Source of the DNA: Tessaracoccus timonensis
Lineage (GTDB): Bacteria > Actinomycetota > Actinomycetes > Propionibacteriales > Propionibacteriaceae
DNA length: 64,000 bases
Reading direction: 5' to 3'
Assembly: GCF_900343145.1 (NCBI RefSeq)
Contig: NZ_LT996886.1
Coordinates: 1,984,001 to 2,048,000 of the forward strand
The translations under genes and the position numbers were made by a program. Each line of letters starts with the position of its first letter. The stretch's first letter is position 1. The notes beneath the pieces are model-generated. The model searched no databases, was not told the DNA's origin, and worked only from the letters and a program-made list of their open reading frames with translations. Of the stretch, positions 26,134-39,153 are shown in pieces.

Positions 26134-26216
26134 AAACTGCAAAACTCGCCAACAGTGCGAAGCCTTACGCTTGACGTACGCGGGAGACGTCCAGCTATTG
26201 GCGAGTTTTGCAGTTT
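26134..26216. repeat. 83-nt inverted-repeat element, copy A
   Basis: AAACTGCAAAACTCGCCAA (26134-26152) is the exact reverse complement of 26198-26216. The 45 bases between form the loop, and the right arm runs into TTTTT. A similar element with the same outer ends and length lies at 55745-55826. It is too long for a normal terminator and sits just after one. Confidence 0.7.
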
Positions 26217-26274
26217 TTCCCTTGCGCCTGCTTCCTCGGGGTGGGTGCAATCGTCGTGGGCTGCGCGAAGCTGG

Positions 26275-26280
26275 CATGAT
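26275..26280 (+). promoter_or_regulatory. Possible -10 element of a leaderless coaE transcript
   Basis: CATGAT is followed by seven bases and the ATG at 26288. The first base departs from the TAnnnT pattern, so this is weaker than the others. Confidence 0.35.
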
Positions 26281-26287
26281 CTGGTGC

Positions 26288-26907
26288 ATGACACGTATCG
26301 CACTGACCGGAGGCATCGCCTCGGGCAAATCCACCGTCGCGGACATGTTTGCCGACCTCGGGGCAGTCATTGTGGATTCGGATGTGCTCGCTCGGGAAGT
26401 GGTCGAGCCAGGGACGCCTGGGCTGGAAGCGGTCGTCGCGCGGTTCGGGGAAGGGGTCCTCACCGACGACGGCCAGCTCGATCGTGCTGCGTTGGGGGCG
26501 ATCGTGTTTGGCGACGGCGAAGCTCGTCGTGACTTGGGTGCCATCACGCATCCGCTGGTGGCTGCACGTCGCGATGAGTTACTGAGCCGAGTGCCACAGG
26601 ACGTCGTGGCGATCTCGGTGATCCCGCTACTGGTGGAGGGTGGGCTGGAGCGTGGCTTCGACGAGGTCATCGTCGTGGACGTGCCTGTCGAGACGCAGCA
26701 CGCCAGGCTGGTAGCGCGGAACGGCTATTCCGACGACGAGGCATGGGCGAGGATCCATTCCCAGGCGACGCGGGAGGAGCGGCTCGCCGCGGCAACCCAC
26801 GTCATCGACAACTCCGGCAGCCCTGACGAGGCCCGAGCGCAGGTGGGGGCGGTGTACGCGAAGCTGCGCTGCACGCCACCACCACACCACGTTGCGCCAG
26901 GGGCTTG

Positions 26908-26911
<4 letters not shown>
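26288..26911 (+). CDS. coaE: Dephospho-CoA kinase
   Basis: The 207-residue P-loop kinase performs the last step of coenzyme A synthesis. The nucleotide loop [11 protein letters not shown] is at residues 6-16; [20 protein letters not shown] binds the substrate, and a lid region [20 protein letters not shown] follows. The ATG at 26288 is preferred; another in-frame ATG at 26276 would add four residues. CoaE downstream of rpsA is a common actinobacterial arrangement. Its end overlaps the end of gcvP on the other strand by four bases. Confidence 0.93.
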
Positions 26912-29736
<2,825 letters not shown>

Positions 29737-29737
29737 G

Positions 29738-30097
29738 TCAGCTGATCATGGCCTCGTAGGCGTCTTCGTCCATGAGCCCTTCGACGATGGACGGGTCGTC
29801 GAGCTTGATCTTGAAGAACCACGCGGACATGGCGTCGTCGTTCACGCTCGCAGGATCATCGACCACCGCTGCGTTCACTTCGAGGATGGTGCCGCTCACC
29901 GGAGCTGTGATGTCCGAGGCCGCTTTCACCGACTCGATCACGACGATCTCGTCGCCCTCCGCGACCTCCGTGTTCTCCTCGGGGAGCTCGATGAAAATGA
30001 TGTCGCCGAGTTGCTCCGCGGCATGAGTGGTGATGCCGACGGTGGCGACGTCGTCGTGCAGTTCCAGCCACTCGTGGTCTTCGGTGTACTTGATCAT
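29738..30097 (-). CDS. gcvH: Glycine cleavage system H protein
   Basis: The 119-residue lipoyl carrier protein shuttles the aminomethyl intermediate between GcvP and GcvT. The lipoylation site is Lys58 in [11 protein letters not shown]. The start was placed at the ATG at 30097 because of an ideal AAGGAG site seven bases before it and the expected [11 protein letters not shown] beginning. Upstream in-frame sequence is the shadow of gcvT. Confidence 0.96.
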   Translation of the reverse strand: MIKYTEDHEWLELHDDVATVGITTHAAEQLGDIIFIELPEENTEVAEGDEIVVIESVKAASDITAPVSGTILEVNAAVVDDPASVNDDAMSAWFFKIKLDDPSIVEGLMDEDAYEAMIS

Positions 30098-30107
30098 GTT
30101 GGCTCCT

Positions 30108-31223
30108 TCAGCGCTTGTAGTTGAGTGGGATGAACGGAAGTTCTGCGACGGTGCACCGCACCCGCTTGCCGCGTAGCTCTGCAAAGACTGCATCGCCGAC
30201 GGTGTACCCGTGCGGCAGCATCGCCATAGCGACCGGCGCGCGCAGGGTCGGGCTGAACGATCCGGAGGTGACCTCGGCAATCGGCTCGGTGCTCGTGTCG
30301 TCGGCGAAGATATGAGCGCTCTCGCGAATGGGAGCACGCCCCTCGGGGCGTAGACCGACGCGCACGCGCGAGGCTCCGTCGGTGAGTTCCCCGGCGACGA
30401 TGTCCGCGCCCGGATATCCGCCTGCCCGGCTTCCGCCAGGGCGCCGCACTTTCGGCACAGCCCAGCCGAGATCGGCCTGGGCGGGCGTGATCTCGGGGGA
30501 GAGCTCGTGGCCGTACAAGCACATGCCGGCCTCCAGTCGCAGCGAATCCCTGGCGCCCAGCCCTGCGGGGCGAACCACGTTGCCTGCGAGCAGCGCTTCC
30601 GCGAACTCGACGGCGCGTTCCGCGGGTAGCGACACCTCGAAGCCATCTTCACCGGTGTAACCAGACCGGGACACCCATAGCTCGGTACCATCCCAGTCGA
30701 GAAGCTTGGAGTCCATGAAGATCATGCTCGTCACGCCCGGCACGAGACGGGCGAGCTCACCCTCGGCCTTCGGCCCCTGCACCGCCAGCAGCGCCCGGTT
30801 GGTGACGTGCTTCACGTCCAGCCCGTCGACCTGCTGCAGAAGCTCCAGGTCGTGCTCGGTCCTCGCGGCGTTCACGACGAGGAACCAGTGCGTCTCATGG
30901 TTGGCGAACATGAAGTCGTCCAGAACGCCGCCCTGAGCATTGGTGAAGAGCCCGTAGCGCTGCCGCCAAGGATTCAGCCCCAGCACGCTCGCTGGAGTGA
31001 GCGTCTCGAGCGCGGCCCCGGCTGCTTCGAGGCTGTCGCCCCGGAGCAGCACCTGTCCCATGTGGCTGACATCGAACAGGCTCGCGGCTTCACGAGTGTG
31101 CTTGTGTTCGGCGAGCAAACCGGTGGCGTAGTGCACCGGCATGTCCCAGCCGGCGAACTCCACCATGGAACCGCCATGGGCGATATGGAAGTCGTGCAGT
31201 GGGGTGGTTAACAGGGCAGTCAT
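30108..31223 (-). CDS. gcvT: Glycine cleavage system T protein (aminomethyltransferase)
   Basis: The 371-residue folate-dependent enzyme releases ammonia and forms methylene-tetrahydrofolate. Typical segments are FAGWDMPVHYATG, FDVSHMGQVLLRG, RSGYTGEDGFEVSLP (about 186-200) and the C-terminal YTVGDAVFAELRGKRV. The ATG at 31223 was chosen for the GGAGG ribosome site and the family beginning; the upstream frame is riboswitch sequence. The operon is controlled by the tandem glycine aptamers just upstream. Confidence 0.95.
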   Translation of the reverse strand: MTALLTTPLHDFHIAHGGSMVEFAGWDMPVHYATGLLAEHKHTREAASLFDVSHMGQVLLRGDSLEAAGAALETLTPASVLGLNPWRQRYGLFTNAQGGVLDDFMFANHETHWFLVVNAARTEHDLELLQQVDGLDVKHVTNRALLAVQGPKAEGELARLVPGVTSMIFMDSKLLDWDGTELWVSRSGYTGEDGFEVSLPAERAVEFAEALLAGNVVRPAGLGARDSLRLEAGMCLYGHELSPEITPAQADLGWAVPKVRRPGGSRAGGYPGADIVAGELTDGASRVRVGLRPEGRAPIRESAHIFADDTSTEPIAEVTSGSFSPTLRAPVAMAMLPHGYTVGDAVFAELRGKRVRCTVAELPFIPLNYKR

Positions 31224-31267
31224 TGCGGTGCCTCCACGGTGGTCGAGCGGGCAGAGCCGACGGGGTC

Positions 31268-31420
31268 GGCGCCCCCTCTGTCCTCGGTACCTGAGATCTT
31301 TGATCCTTCGGCGGGCCACGTGGCCACTCTCCAGAGTTGTGTATCGCCCGGTTCTGGGGCCTGAGAGATTATCGGGGCGATTGCTCCTTCGGCATCGATG
31401 TCGATTCTCCCGGGCGATAA
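31268..31420 (-). ncRNA. Tandem glycine riboswitch
   Basis: Reading the minus strand, two glycine-aptamer cores lie in a row. The first (about 31420-31344) has CGGGAGAA, GCCGAAGGAGCAA and ATCTCTCAGGCCC. The second (about 31338-31271) has CTGGAGAGTGG, CGCCGAAGGATCAAAG, ATCTCAGGTACC and GGACAGAGG. Glycine binding normally turns on the glycine cleavage operon, and the downstream genes gcvT-gcvH-gcvP fit exactly. No Rho-independent terminator with a U-tract is evident before gcvT, so control may act on translation. Confidence 0.93.
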
Positions 31421-31478
31421 GCCTGAGCGTAGCAGCAGATAATCCGCACGGATGCGCCGCGGCGAAAAAAGATGCGGG

Positions 31479-33524
31479 TTACTTATTGGCCTCGATCATC
31501 TGTCGCAGCTCCTTCTTGAGGTCGGCGATCTCGTCGCGGTGCCGGGCAGCCAGCTCGAATTGCAGCTCCGCAGCCGCCTGATGCATCTGCGCGGTGAGGT
31601 CTTCGATGAGCTGAGCGAGCTCCTGTTCCGCCATCGCCGACGTGTCTAGCGCGCGCTTGCCCGCACCTTCGAGGAGATCCCGGGTATCGGCGTCCTCGCG
31701 CGCGAGCATCTCACTCACATCCGCGATGCGCTTGCGCAAAGGCTGCGGATCGATGCCGTGCTCGCGGTTCCACGCCATCTGGATGTCACGGCGACGGTTC
31801 GTCTCGTCGATCGCGGCCTGCATCGACGGCGTCACCGAGTCGGCATACATGTGTACCTGGCCTCCAACGTTGCGCGCCGCGCGCCCGATGGTCTGGATCA
31901 GGGAGCGTTCCGAGCGCAGGAATCCTTCCTTGTCGGCATCCAGGATGGCGACGAGCGACACCTCCGGGAGGTCGAGGCCCTCTCGCAGCAGGTTGATGCC
32001 GACGAGGACGTCGTACTCGCCGAGCCGCAGATCGCGCAGTAGGTCGAGTCGCTCCAACGTGGCGATGTCCGAGTGCAGGTAGCGGGTGCGGACGCCCGCT
32101 TCGACGAGGAAGTCGGTGAGGTCTTCGGCCATCTTCTTTGTCAGCGTTGTGACGAGCACGCGTTCGTTGCGCTCGGTGCGGGCCTGCACTTCGGCGATGA
32201 GGTCGTCGATCTGGCCCTTGGTGGGTTTCAGGACGATCTCGGGGTCGACGAGGCCCGTCGGGCGGATGATGAGCTCGACCACACCGTCGGCGCGCTCGAG
32301 CTCGTACGGCCCGGGCGTGGCCGAGAGGTACACCGTCTGCCCGATGCGTTCTTGGAATTCGTCGAACCGCAGGGGGCGGTTGTCGAGCGCGGAGGGCAGC
32401 CGGAATCCGTGCTCCACCAGTGTGCGCTTCCGGGACGCGTCTCCTTCAAACATGCCGCCGATCTGCGGCACGGACACGTGACTCTCGTCCAGGACGAGCA
32501 CGAAATCTTCCGGGAAATAGTCCAGCAAACACGACGGGGGACTGCCAGGCTCACGTCCGTCGATGTGGAGCGAGTAGTTCTCGATGCCGGAACAGGTGCC
32601 GATCTGGCGCATCATCTCGAGGTCGTAGGTGGTGCGCATCTTCAGGCGCTGCGCTTCGAGAAGATTGCCGGCCGCCTCGAGGTCTTGCAGACGTGCGGCA
32701 AGTTCCGCTTCGATGCCGTTGATCGCGCGCTCCATGCGCTCGTTGCCTGCGGCGTAGTGGGAGGCGGGGAAGATGTAGATCTGTTCGTCCTCGTGCAACG
32801 TGGCCGCACTCACGGGGTGGATGGTGGCAATCCGCTCGATTTCGTCACCGAAGAATTCGATCCGGACGGCGTTCTCCTCATACATGGGGTAGACCTCGAG
32901 CGTGTCGCCCTTCACCTTGAAGGTGCCGCGTCCGCCACCCATGTCGTTGCGCGCGTACTGGATGTCGACGAGATGCCTGAGCAGATCGTCGCGATCCTTC
33001 TCGTCGCCCACGCGCAGCGTGACGCGCTGGTCGAGGTACTCCTCGGGCGTGCCCAGACCGTAGATGGCCGAAACCGTCGCGACGACGATCACGTCGCGGC
33101 GCGTCAGCAGCGAGCTCGTGGCGGCGTGCCGCATCCGCTCGACCTCCTCGTTGAGCGAGGAGTCTTTCTCGATGTAGGTATCGGTCTGCGGCAGGTACGC
33201 CTCGGGCTGGTAGTAGTCGTAGTACGACACGAAGTACTCGACGGCGTTGTCAGGGAAGAAATCACGTAGCTCGGCCGCGAACTGGGCGGCCAGCGTTTTA
33301 TTGGGTTGCATCACCAGCATGGGGCGCTGCAGGCGCTCGGCGAGCCACGCGATCGTCGCCGTCTTGCCCGTGCCCGTCGCGCCAAGGAGCACGACGTTCT
33401 GCTCACCTGCTCGGATGCGCTGCTCGAGTTCGTCGATCGCCTTCGGCTGATCTCCCGAAGGCTCGAAATCAGCGTGCACCTTGAGCGGTGCCACTTGGCG
33501 TTGGAGTTCTTCGATCGGGCGCAT
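31479..33524 (-). CDS. uvrB: Excinuclease ABC subunit B
   Basis: The 681-residue helicase-like subunit verifies damage after UvrA and loads UvrC. The Walker A motif [14 protein letters not shown] is near 48-61, the beta-hairpin region contains [12 protein letters not shown], helicase motifs [13 protein letters not shown] and QTIGRAARN follow, and a C-terminal UVR domain (about 640-675, [20 protein letters not shown]) contacts UvrC. The ATG at 33524 gives [10 protein letters not shown] and lies seven bases from TAGGCT. Confidence 0.96.
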   Translation of the reverse strand: MRPIEELQRQVAPLKVHADFEPSGDQPKAIDELEQRIRAGEQNVVLLGATGTGKTATIAWLAERLQRPMLVMQPNKTLAAQFAAELRDFFPDNAVEYFVSYYDYYQPEAYLPQTDTYIEKDSSLNEEVERMRHAATSSLLTRRDVIVVATVSAIYGLGTPEEYLDQRVTLRVGDEKDRDDLLRHLVDIQYARNDMGGGRGTFKVKGDTLEVYPMYEENAVRIEFFGDEIERIATIHPVSAATLHEDEQIYIFPASHYAAGNERMERAINGIEAELAARLQDLEAAGNLLEAQRLKMRTTYDLEMMRQIGTCSGIENYSLHIDGREPGSPPSCLLDYFPEDFVLVLDESHVSVPQIGGMFEGDASRKRTLVEHGFRLPSALDNRPLRFDEFQERIGQTVYLSATPGPYELERADGVVELIIRPTGLVDPEIVLKPTKGQIDDLIAEVQARTERNERVLVTTLTKKMAEDLTDFLVEAGVRTRYLHSDIATLERLDLLRDLRLGEYDVLVGINLLREGLDLPEVSLVAILDADKEGFLRSERSLIQTIGRAARNVGGQVHMYADSVTPSMQAAIDETNRRRDIQMAWNREHGIDPQPLRKRIADVSEMLAREDADTRDLLEGAGKRALDTSAMAEQELAQLIEDLTAQMHQAAAELQFELAARHRDEIADLKKELRQMIEANK

Positions 33525-33531
33525 AACCCCT

Positions 33532-33537
33532 AGCCTA
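33532..33537 (-). promoter_or_regulatory. Probable -10 element of a leaderless uvrB transcript
   Basis: On the minus strand TAGGCT is followed by seven bases and the uvrB ATG. No Shine-Dalgarno is present and no SOS palindrome is seen. Confidence 0.5.
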
Positions 33538-33561
33538 CGCGCCCGATGTCAGGCGACCTCG

Positions 33562-34470
33562 CTACTTCGGGGGCGCGAGGCAGTAGGTGCGCTGCCAGGC
33601 TGACTCGAAGCCGTAGGCCTTCTGATTGCCGGAGCAGGTGGCATTGGCGCGGGGAACGATGGACGCCACCTTGAAATCACCGCTGGGGCACTTCGCGGGC
33701 TCGTACCCGGAAGGGTGGCTGGTTTCGCTGTAGCAGTGGCCTTGCACAAACTCGTGGCCGAGGCACACCGTCGCGACGACCTTAGAGCCTTGCGTCCGCT
33801 TGAAGTAGAGCGCCTTGCCGCACTCATGGTCACCAGCATGGGAAGACATGGCATAGAGCGTCACGCCGTCAGCAGGGTCTTGCCCGCATGGCGACCTCTG
33901 CAGCGTCGGGTCGCTCTCAGAACCCTTGACGATGTAACACGTGTTTGCGGGGAAGTCACGGGGGTTCTCATTCGCCGGCTGCGTAGGCGCATCGGACGGA
34001 TCCTGCGAGGGGGTTGCCGGGGATTCCTCGGGCGTTGTCGAAGGTTCTTCCTCGGGCGTTGTCGAGGGCTCTTCCTCGGGTGTCTCGCTGATGTCTTCGG
34101 AAGGAGACTCGCTCGGCGAATCGTTCGGCTCGCTGCTCTCCGACGTGGATGGCTGAGCGGTTGGTTCCTCGCCTCGAGTAACGAGGAAGATGCCGATGCC
34201 AGCCGCGACGATCAGTAGCGTCGCAAGGACAGAAATGACTGCGACGGTGGGGAACCCCTTCTTCGGTTCCTGGGGTGGGTATCCGTAGGGTTGACCGCCT
34301 GGGGGAGGGAACTGCTGGCCAGGGCCTTGGCCGTAGGGCTGCTGTCCGTACTGCTGTGGATAGCTTTGGCCCTGATTCGAGAAGCTCTGGCCCTGGTGTC
34401 CTTGTCCATGGCCTGGCTGGTTCCAACCGCCAGCGTTATTGTCGCCCTGCCAATTCGGGGGCTGCGTCAT
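33562..34470 (-). CDS. Single-pass membrane protein with Cys-rich extracytoplasmic domain (LppU-like), paralogue 1
   Basis: The 302-residue protein begins with a Gly/Gln/Pro-rich cytoplasmic segment (about 1-72, repeated QGQ/QQPYG units), then one membrane helix (about 77-100), then a Ser/Thr/Glu/Pro linker with two EEEPSTTP repeats, and a C-terminal domain of about 130 residues with eight cysteines ending in RTYCLAPPK. The cysteine pattern (TCYIV, SPCG, HECG, TVCLGHEF, ATCSG, TYCLA) matches the second protein at 35411-36094 and recalls LppU/SCO3897-type domains. The function is unknown; the domain should be outside the cell and disulfide-bonded. A GGGAGG site precedes the ATG at 34470. Confidence 0.75.
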   Translation of the reverse strand: MTQPPNWQGDNNAGGWNQPGHGQGHQGQSFSNQGQSYPQQYGQQPYGQGPGQQFPPPGGQPYGYPPQEPKKGFPTVAVISVLATLLIVAAGIGIFLVTRGEEPTAQPSTSESSEPNDSPSESPSEDISETPEEEPSTTPEEEPSTTPEESPATPSQDPSDAPTQPANENPRDFPANTCYIVKGSESDPTLQRSPCGQDPADGVTLYAMSSHAGDHECGKALYFKRTQGSKVVATVCLGHEFVQGHCYSETSHPSGYEPAKCPSGDFKVASIVPRANATCSGNQKAYGFESAWQRTYCLAPPK

Positions 34471-34602
34471 GGTTCCTCCCAACACGTAGTGTCTGCGACA
34501 GTTTAGGGCACGCCCAGTTCAGTGTGCGGAATGCTCGAACCAGGCTCAGAGGGGGAGCCGAAAGCACTGCAGCGCCTTGGCGCACGTAGTCGCTCACCCA
34601 GG

Positions 34603-35298
34603 TTAGGCGCGCAGCAGCATGGGCACTGCGCTCGCACCGCTGATGTGGTCTGACGCGATGCCTCGCATGAGCCAGAGGCAGAGATCGGCGAGTGGGCCGA
34701 TGACCGTCGTGGTGTCACCCGATTCTGCACCAATCCGCGCGGAGAATCCCTCGTCGGCCACCAACAGCACGGGCGGAAGCTCTGCATTGCAAGGGCGGAT
34801 CGTCTCGAATTCTGCGATCGTGAGCAGCGTTGAGGTGGGCACGTCGAGGGCTTCGTGGCCGATGAGATCGAAGTGATGCACGACGAGTTCTCGCAGCCTC
34901 AACGCTGGCACGAGGGATGCTGGCGCGTCCCAACCGTCGGCGATCTGCACGGTCTGATCTCGGTGCTCAAGCCGGGCGAGGGCATCTTGGAGTTGCCCCG
35001 CGGATTCGTCGAGCCGAGTCTGCAGCGCGAGACCGTCTTCGATGGCTTGACGCTCCCACTGACATCGCAAGCGGGAGGCGTCGGGCTCCGGTTCGTTGCC
35101 TTCTCCCGCGTTGAGCGCCTTGGTGAAGCGTGTTGCCTGCTCGACGAGGTGCGCAGCCACGTGCGACCGTGTCCAACCGGGTAGCACCGTGGGTGCAGCC
35201 CAGTCGTCTTCGTCGAACTCAATGGTGGTTCCGAGGAGGCGCGTCGTCTGAGTTCGGATTGCGTCCAGAACCTCTGGGAAGGCGAGCGACTGGGTCAT
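34603..35298 (-). CDS. Maleylpyruvate isomerase-family mycothiol-dependent enzyme
   Basis: The 231-residue protein has a DinB/MDMPI four-helix N-terminal domain with LPGWTRSHVAAHLVEQATR (about 39-57), which holds one predicted metal-binding histidine, and LRLRELVVHHFDL (about 132-144), which holds the others, followed by a smaller C-terminal SCP2-like domain. Enzymes of this family use mycothiol as cofactor; the substrate here cannot be named. It lies between the two Cys-rich paralogues, all three on the minus strand but not overlapping. Confidence 0.82.
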   Translation of the reverse strand: MTQSLAFPEVLDAIRTQTTRLLGTTIEFDEDDWAAPTVLPGWTRSHVAAHLVEQATRFTKALNAGEGNEPEPDASRLRCQWERQAIEDGLALQTRLDESAGQLQDALARLEHRDQTVQIADGWDAPASLVPALRLRELVVHHFDLIGHEALDVPTSTLLTIAEFETIRPCNAELPPVLLVADEGFSARIGAESGDTTTVIGPLADLCLWLMRGIASDHISGASAVPMLLRA

Positions 35299-35304
35299 AT
35301 CGTC

Positions 35305-35310
35305 AAACTA
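35305..35310 (-). promoter_or_regulatory. Probable -10 element of a leaderless transcript for the mycothiol-type enzyme
   Basis: TAGTTT on the minus strand is followed by six bases and the ATG at 35298. Confidence 0.4.
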
Positions 35311-35410
35311 CCAAACCGATGAGAACCGTGGTGAGGATCTTGCCTCGATGTTCGAGTGGATTGTGAAGGCCGGCCCCACTCGGGAACGGAGAGGGGCCGG
35401 CCGATAGCAA

Positions 35411-36094
35411 TTAGGGCTGTGCGAGGCAGTAGGTGCGGGGCCACTTGGGATAGCTAATGGCTTTCTCCTCGGCACCGCAGCTGCCGTCTGCAGATTCGTG
35501 CACCTTCGTGACCTTAAAGTCAGCTTCCTCGGCGGACTTCACCTCGCGCAGACCGGACCCGAGGGACCCATCGGTTTTGTAGAACTTGCCCTCGGCGAGA
35601 ACTTCGGCGAGGCACACCGTCTTGTTGGTGCGTTCAGTGCCGCTGCGGCGTCGCCTGCTGGTTTCCGAGTACATCATCATGTCGTCGTCGCAGGTGGCCG
35701 CACCGTCGTGTTTCTCAATGACGCGCAAGACGACTTGCTTCGAGCCGTCGGCGTCGCAATCGACGGCCTCAACCTCGGCGTCATTCTGGTCGCCCGTGAT
35801 ATGTACGCACTGGCCGACGGTGAGAGCCTGGTCACGCTGCTGCCCGCTGTACCAATTCCAACCCGTGACACCAATAATGACGATCACGATGATCACCGAG
35901 AGAATCAGCTTGAAGTTCTGGAAGGCCGAGCGTTTCGGCCTGCCTGGTGCTCCCATGGGCTGTCCAGGATGCTGGCCGGCAAACTGCTGACCGTCTTGTC
36001 CGGGTTGACCTGGCTGCCCAGCCTGGCCGGGGTGCTGGGGCTGTTGGCCAGGGAACTGCTGTGGCCCATGGGAGGGGCCCTGCGGTGTGTTCAT
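35411..36094 (-). CDS. Single-pass membrane protein with Cys-rich extracytoplasmic domain (LppU-like), paralogue 2
   Basis: The 227-residue protein has the same plan as the one at 33562-34470 but without the acidic linker: a Pro/Gly/Gln-rich cytoplasmic part (about 1-55), a membrane helix (about 62-82) and a C-terminal domain with six cysteines (GQCVHI, VDCDA, ATCDD, TVCLAE, GSCGAE, TYCLAQP). The ending [10 protein letters not shown] mirrors WQRTYCLAPPK of its paralogue. An RRRR patch sits in the domain centre. The AAGGAG site before 36094 sets the start. The function is unknown; export and disulfide formation are inferred. Confidence 0.74.
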   Translation of the reverse strand: MNTPQGPSHGPQQFPGQQPQHPGQAGQPGQPGQDGQQFAGQHPGQPMGAPGRPKRSAFQNFKLILSVIIVIVIIGVTGWNWYSGQQRDQALTVGQCVHITGDQNDAEVEAVDCDADGSKQVVLRVIEKHDGAATCDDDMMMYSETSRRRRSGTERTNKTVCLAEVLAEGKFYKTDGSLGSGLREVKSAEEADFKVTKVHESADGSCGAEEKAISYPKWPRTYCLAQP

Positions 36095-36293
36095 GGTGCT
36101 CCTTGCTCGTGGAACTACATCGGGTTGGGGCGCTGAACGAGGCTTGGTGCCCCAACCAACGCACTGACTGTAATTGGTGCAGAGGTCACAAAGTGACGTT
36201 TTCGCGCATGTCGTGTGGTGACCTTCATCGCAGGCACCACTTTGCCAGAGCCCATCCGTGTCGTCGACTCCGGCAGTTTTTGGACACATGTAC

Positions 36294-36299
36294 TACAGT
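36294..36299 (+). promoter_or_regulatory. Probable -10 element of a leaderless uvrA transcript
   Basis: TACAGT is followed by seven bases and the GTG at 36307. No ribosome site fits. Confidence 0.5.
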
Positions 36300-36306
36300 T
36301 ATCGAT

Positions 36307-39153
36307 GTGACTGACCAGCTCGTGGTGCGCGGCGCGCGGGTACATAACCTGAAGAACGTCTCCCTCGACCTTCCCCGAAACAAGATGATTGTGTTCACTG
36401 GGTTGAGCGGTTCGGGGAAATCTTCACTCGCGTTCGACACGATCTTCGCCGAAGGACAGCGACGATACGTAGAATCGCTGTCTGCGTACGCGCGTATGTT
36501 CCTGGGCCAGATGGACAAACCCGACGTGGACTTCATCGAAGGCCTCTCGCCGGCGGTGTCAATCGACCAGAAATCGACGAGCAGAAACCCTCGCTCCACC
36601 GTCGGCACCATCACAGAAATCTACGACTATCTGCGCCTGCTGTACGCGCGGGTCGGCGTACCTCACTGTCCCGAGTGCGGTGCGCCCATCGGCAAGCAGA
36701 CCCCGCAGCAGATCGTCGATCGTCTGATGGCCCTCGACGAAGGCACCCGCTTCCAGATTCTCGCCCCTGTGGTGCGCGGAAGGAAAGGCGAATTCTCAGA
36801 GCTCTTCCGGCAACTCCTCGGCGACGGATACTCGCGCGTTCGCATCGATGGCGAGAGCTACCAGCTCACCGAGCTGCCTACGATCGACAAGAAGCGCAAG
36901 CACGACGTCGAGGTGATCGTCGACCGTGCCGTCGTCCGGGCGAAGGCGCAGCAACGCATCACGGAATCCGTCGAGACCGCACTTGAGTTGGCAGGCGGCG
37001 TCGTGGCAATCGACTTCGTCGACCTTCCCGACGATGCCCCCGAGCGGCTGCGGCGCTATTCGGAGAAGCTCGGCTGCCCGAACGATCACGACGTGCAGAT
37101 GGAGGAGCTCGAGCCTCGGCAGTTCTCGTTCAACGGGCCCTGGGGTGCGTGCCCCGACTGCACCGGCATCGGCGCGGTGCTCGACCCCGATCCGGAACTC
37201 ATCATCCCCGACGAAGACCTCTCGCTGCGCGACGGCGCCATCGCACCGTGGAACAACGCCCATCTCAAGAACCACTACGAGCACGTGCTCACGTCGTTGG
37301 GGGAGGAGCACGGCTTCTCGATGACGGTGCCTTGGCGTGAGCTGTCGAAGTCGGCACGCAAACTCATCCTGCACGGCATGCCTGGCAACGTCGTCGTGAA
37401 GTACCGCAACCGATTCGGCAGGCTGCGCACCTTCTCGCAGAAGTATGAAGGCATCATCCCGTTCATCCGACGACGCCACGACGAAGCGGAAACCGACCAC
37501 GCGCGCGAACGGTGGGGGCAGTACATGCGTGAACTCGCCTGCCCCACGTGCCAAGGGGAGCGGTTGAAGCCCTCGTCGCTCGCAGTCACGGTGTACGGCA
37601 AGAACATCTCGGAACTCGTATCGCTCTCGGTGGGGGAGGCCTTTGAATGGCTCAACTCCCTCGAACTCACGCGCACGGAGGCGACGATCGCCGCCCGCGT
37701 GATCAAGGAGATTCTCGCGAGGTTGAAGTTTCTGATCGACGTGGGGCTCGACTACCTCACGCTCTCGCGCGCAGCCGGCACGCTCTCCGGCGGTGAGGCT
37801 CAACGCATCCGTCTTGCGACGCAGATCGGCGCCGGGCTGGTGGGCGTGCTCTACGTGCTCGACGAACCGAGCATCGGGTTGCACCAGCGCGACAACCTCC
37901 GGCTCGTGGCGACGCTGGAGCGCCTGCGCGACATGGGCAACACGCTCATCGTCGTGGAACACGACGAGGACACCATCCGGCACGCCGACTGGATCGTCGA
38001 TATCGGCCCAGGCGCGGGGGAGCTGGGCGGGGAGGTCGTCGTCTCCGGTAGCTTCGACGAGCTCCTGGCCAACCCCGACTCCAAGACGGGGCAGTACCTG
38101 TCGGGCAACCTCGCCATCGACGTTCCGGCGGTGCGCCGAGAGGGCAACGGATCGACGTTGTCGGTGCAGGGTGCCCGACACAATAACCTGCGCGAGGTGG
38201 ACGTCGATTTCCCGCTCGGCACGTTCATCGCGGTCACCGGGGTTTCCGGCTCTGGTAAGTCGTCCCTGGTCAACGGCATCTTGTACCCCGCAGCGGCCAA
38301 GGCCATCTACAACGCGCGGAACGTCCCCGGCAAGCACCGCAAACTGCAGGGCCTCGAACACATCGACAAGATCATCCAGGTGGATCAGTCGCCCATCGGG
38401 CGTACGCCCAGGTCGAACCCGGCCACCTACACCGGTGTGTTCGACAAGATCCGCAAGCTCTTCGCAGAAACACCGGAGGCGAAAGTGCGCGGCTACCAGG
38501 CTGGGCGTTTCTCCTTCAACGTCAAGGGCGGGCGCTGCGAGGCGTGTAAGGGCGACGGCACGATCCGCGTCGAGATGAACTTCTTGCCCGACGTGTACGT
38601 GCCGTGCGAGGTCTGCGACGGCGCCCGCTACAACCGCGAGACACTCGAAGTGCACTACAAGGGCAAGTCCATCTCGGATGTCCTCGATATGCCCATCGCC
38701 GAGGCCGTCGACTTCTTCGGCGCCATCAGCTCTATCAGCCGCCATTTGAAGACGCTCGACGAGGTTGGCCTCGGATACGTGCGCCTCGGGCAACCCGCCA
38801 CGACGCTGTCCGGCGGCGAGGCGCAGCGCGTCAAACTGGCCGCTGAGCTACAAAAGCGCTCCACCGGCCGCACGCTCTACGTCCTCGACGAGCCCACCAC
38901 AGGCCTGCATTTCGAAGACATCCGACGGCTGCTCGCCGTGCTGCAGCGCCTCGTTGATCAGGGCAACACGGTGATTGTGATCGAGCACAACCTCGACGTC
39001 ATCAAATCTGCCGACTGGCTCATCGACATGGGGCCCGACGGTGGCTCGCGCGGTGGGCTCGTCGTCGCAACGGGTACGCCGGAGGACGTGGCCACCAACG
39101 ACGCCTCCGAGACGGGCAAGTTCCTCCGCGAGATGTTGGCACCGCATGGCTGA
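36307..39153 (+). CDS. uvrA: Excinuclease ABC subunit A
   Basis: The 948-residue damage sensor of nucleotide excision repair has two ABC ATPase modules. The first Walker A is [13 protein letters not shown] (about 31-43) and the second [13 protein letters not shown] (about 646-658). Zinc fingers are seen at [20 protein letters not shown] and the CEACKGDG...CEVCDG pair. ABC signatures [12 protein letters not shown] and [12 protein letters not shown] and two DEPS/DEPT Walker B motifs are intact. The GTG at 36307 is preferred because in-frame codons upstream are not protein-like. The end overlaps uvrC by eight bases. Confidence 0.96.
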   Translation: MTDQLVVRGARVHNLKNVSLDLPRNKMIVFTGLSGSGKSSLAFDTIFAEGQRRYVESLSAYARMFLGQMDKPDVDFIEGLSPAVSIDQKSTSRNPRSTVGTITEIYDYLRLLYARVGVPHCPECGAPIGKQTPQQIVDRLMALDEGTRFQILAPVVRGRKGEFSELFRQLLGDGYSRVRIDGESYQLTELPTIDKKRKHDVEVIVDRAVVRAKAQQRITESVETALELAGGVVAIDFVDLPDDAPERLRRYSEKLGCPNDHDVQMEELEPRQFSFNGPWGACPDCTGIGAVLDPDPELIIPDEDLSLRDGAIAPWNNAHLKNHYEHVLTSLGEEHGFSMTVPWRELSKSARKLILHGMPGNVVVKYRNRFGRLRTFSQKYEGIIPFIRRRHDEAETDHARERWGQYMRELACPTCQGERLKPSSLAVTVYGKNISELVSLSVGEAFEWLNSLELTRTEATIAARVIKEILARLKFLIDVGLDYLTLSRAAGTLSGGEAQRIRLATQIGAGLVGVLYVLDEPSIGLHQRDNLRLVATLERLRDMGNTLIVVEHDEDTIRHADWIVDIGPGAGELGGEVVVSGSFDELLANPDSKTGQYLSGNLAIDVPAVRREGNGSTLSVQGARHNNLREVDVDFPLGTFIAVTGVSGSGKSSLVNGILYPAAAKAIYNARNVPGKHRKLQGLEHIDKIIQVDQSPIGRTPRSNPATYTGVFDKIRKLFAETPEAKVRGYQAGRFSFNVKGGRCEACKGDGTIRVEMNFLPDVYVPCEVCDGARYNRETLEVHYKGKSISDVLDMPIAEAVDFFGAISSISRHLKTLDEVGLGYVRLGQPATTLSGGEAQRVKLAAELQKRSTGRTLYVLDEPTTGLHFEDIRRLLAVLQRLVDQGNTVIVIEHNLDVIKSADWLIDMGPDGGSRGGLVVATGTPEDVATNDASETGKFLREMLAPHG

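Noticed and set aside
36250-36310. SOS box upstream of uvrA, uvrB or recN
   Set aside because: No TCGAAC-N4-GTTCGA-type palindrome is present near these starts.
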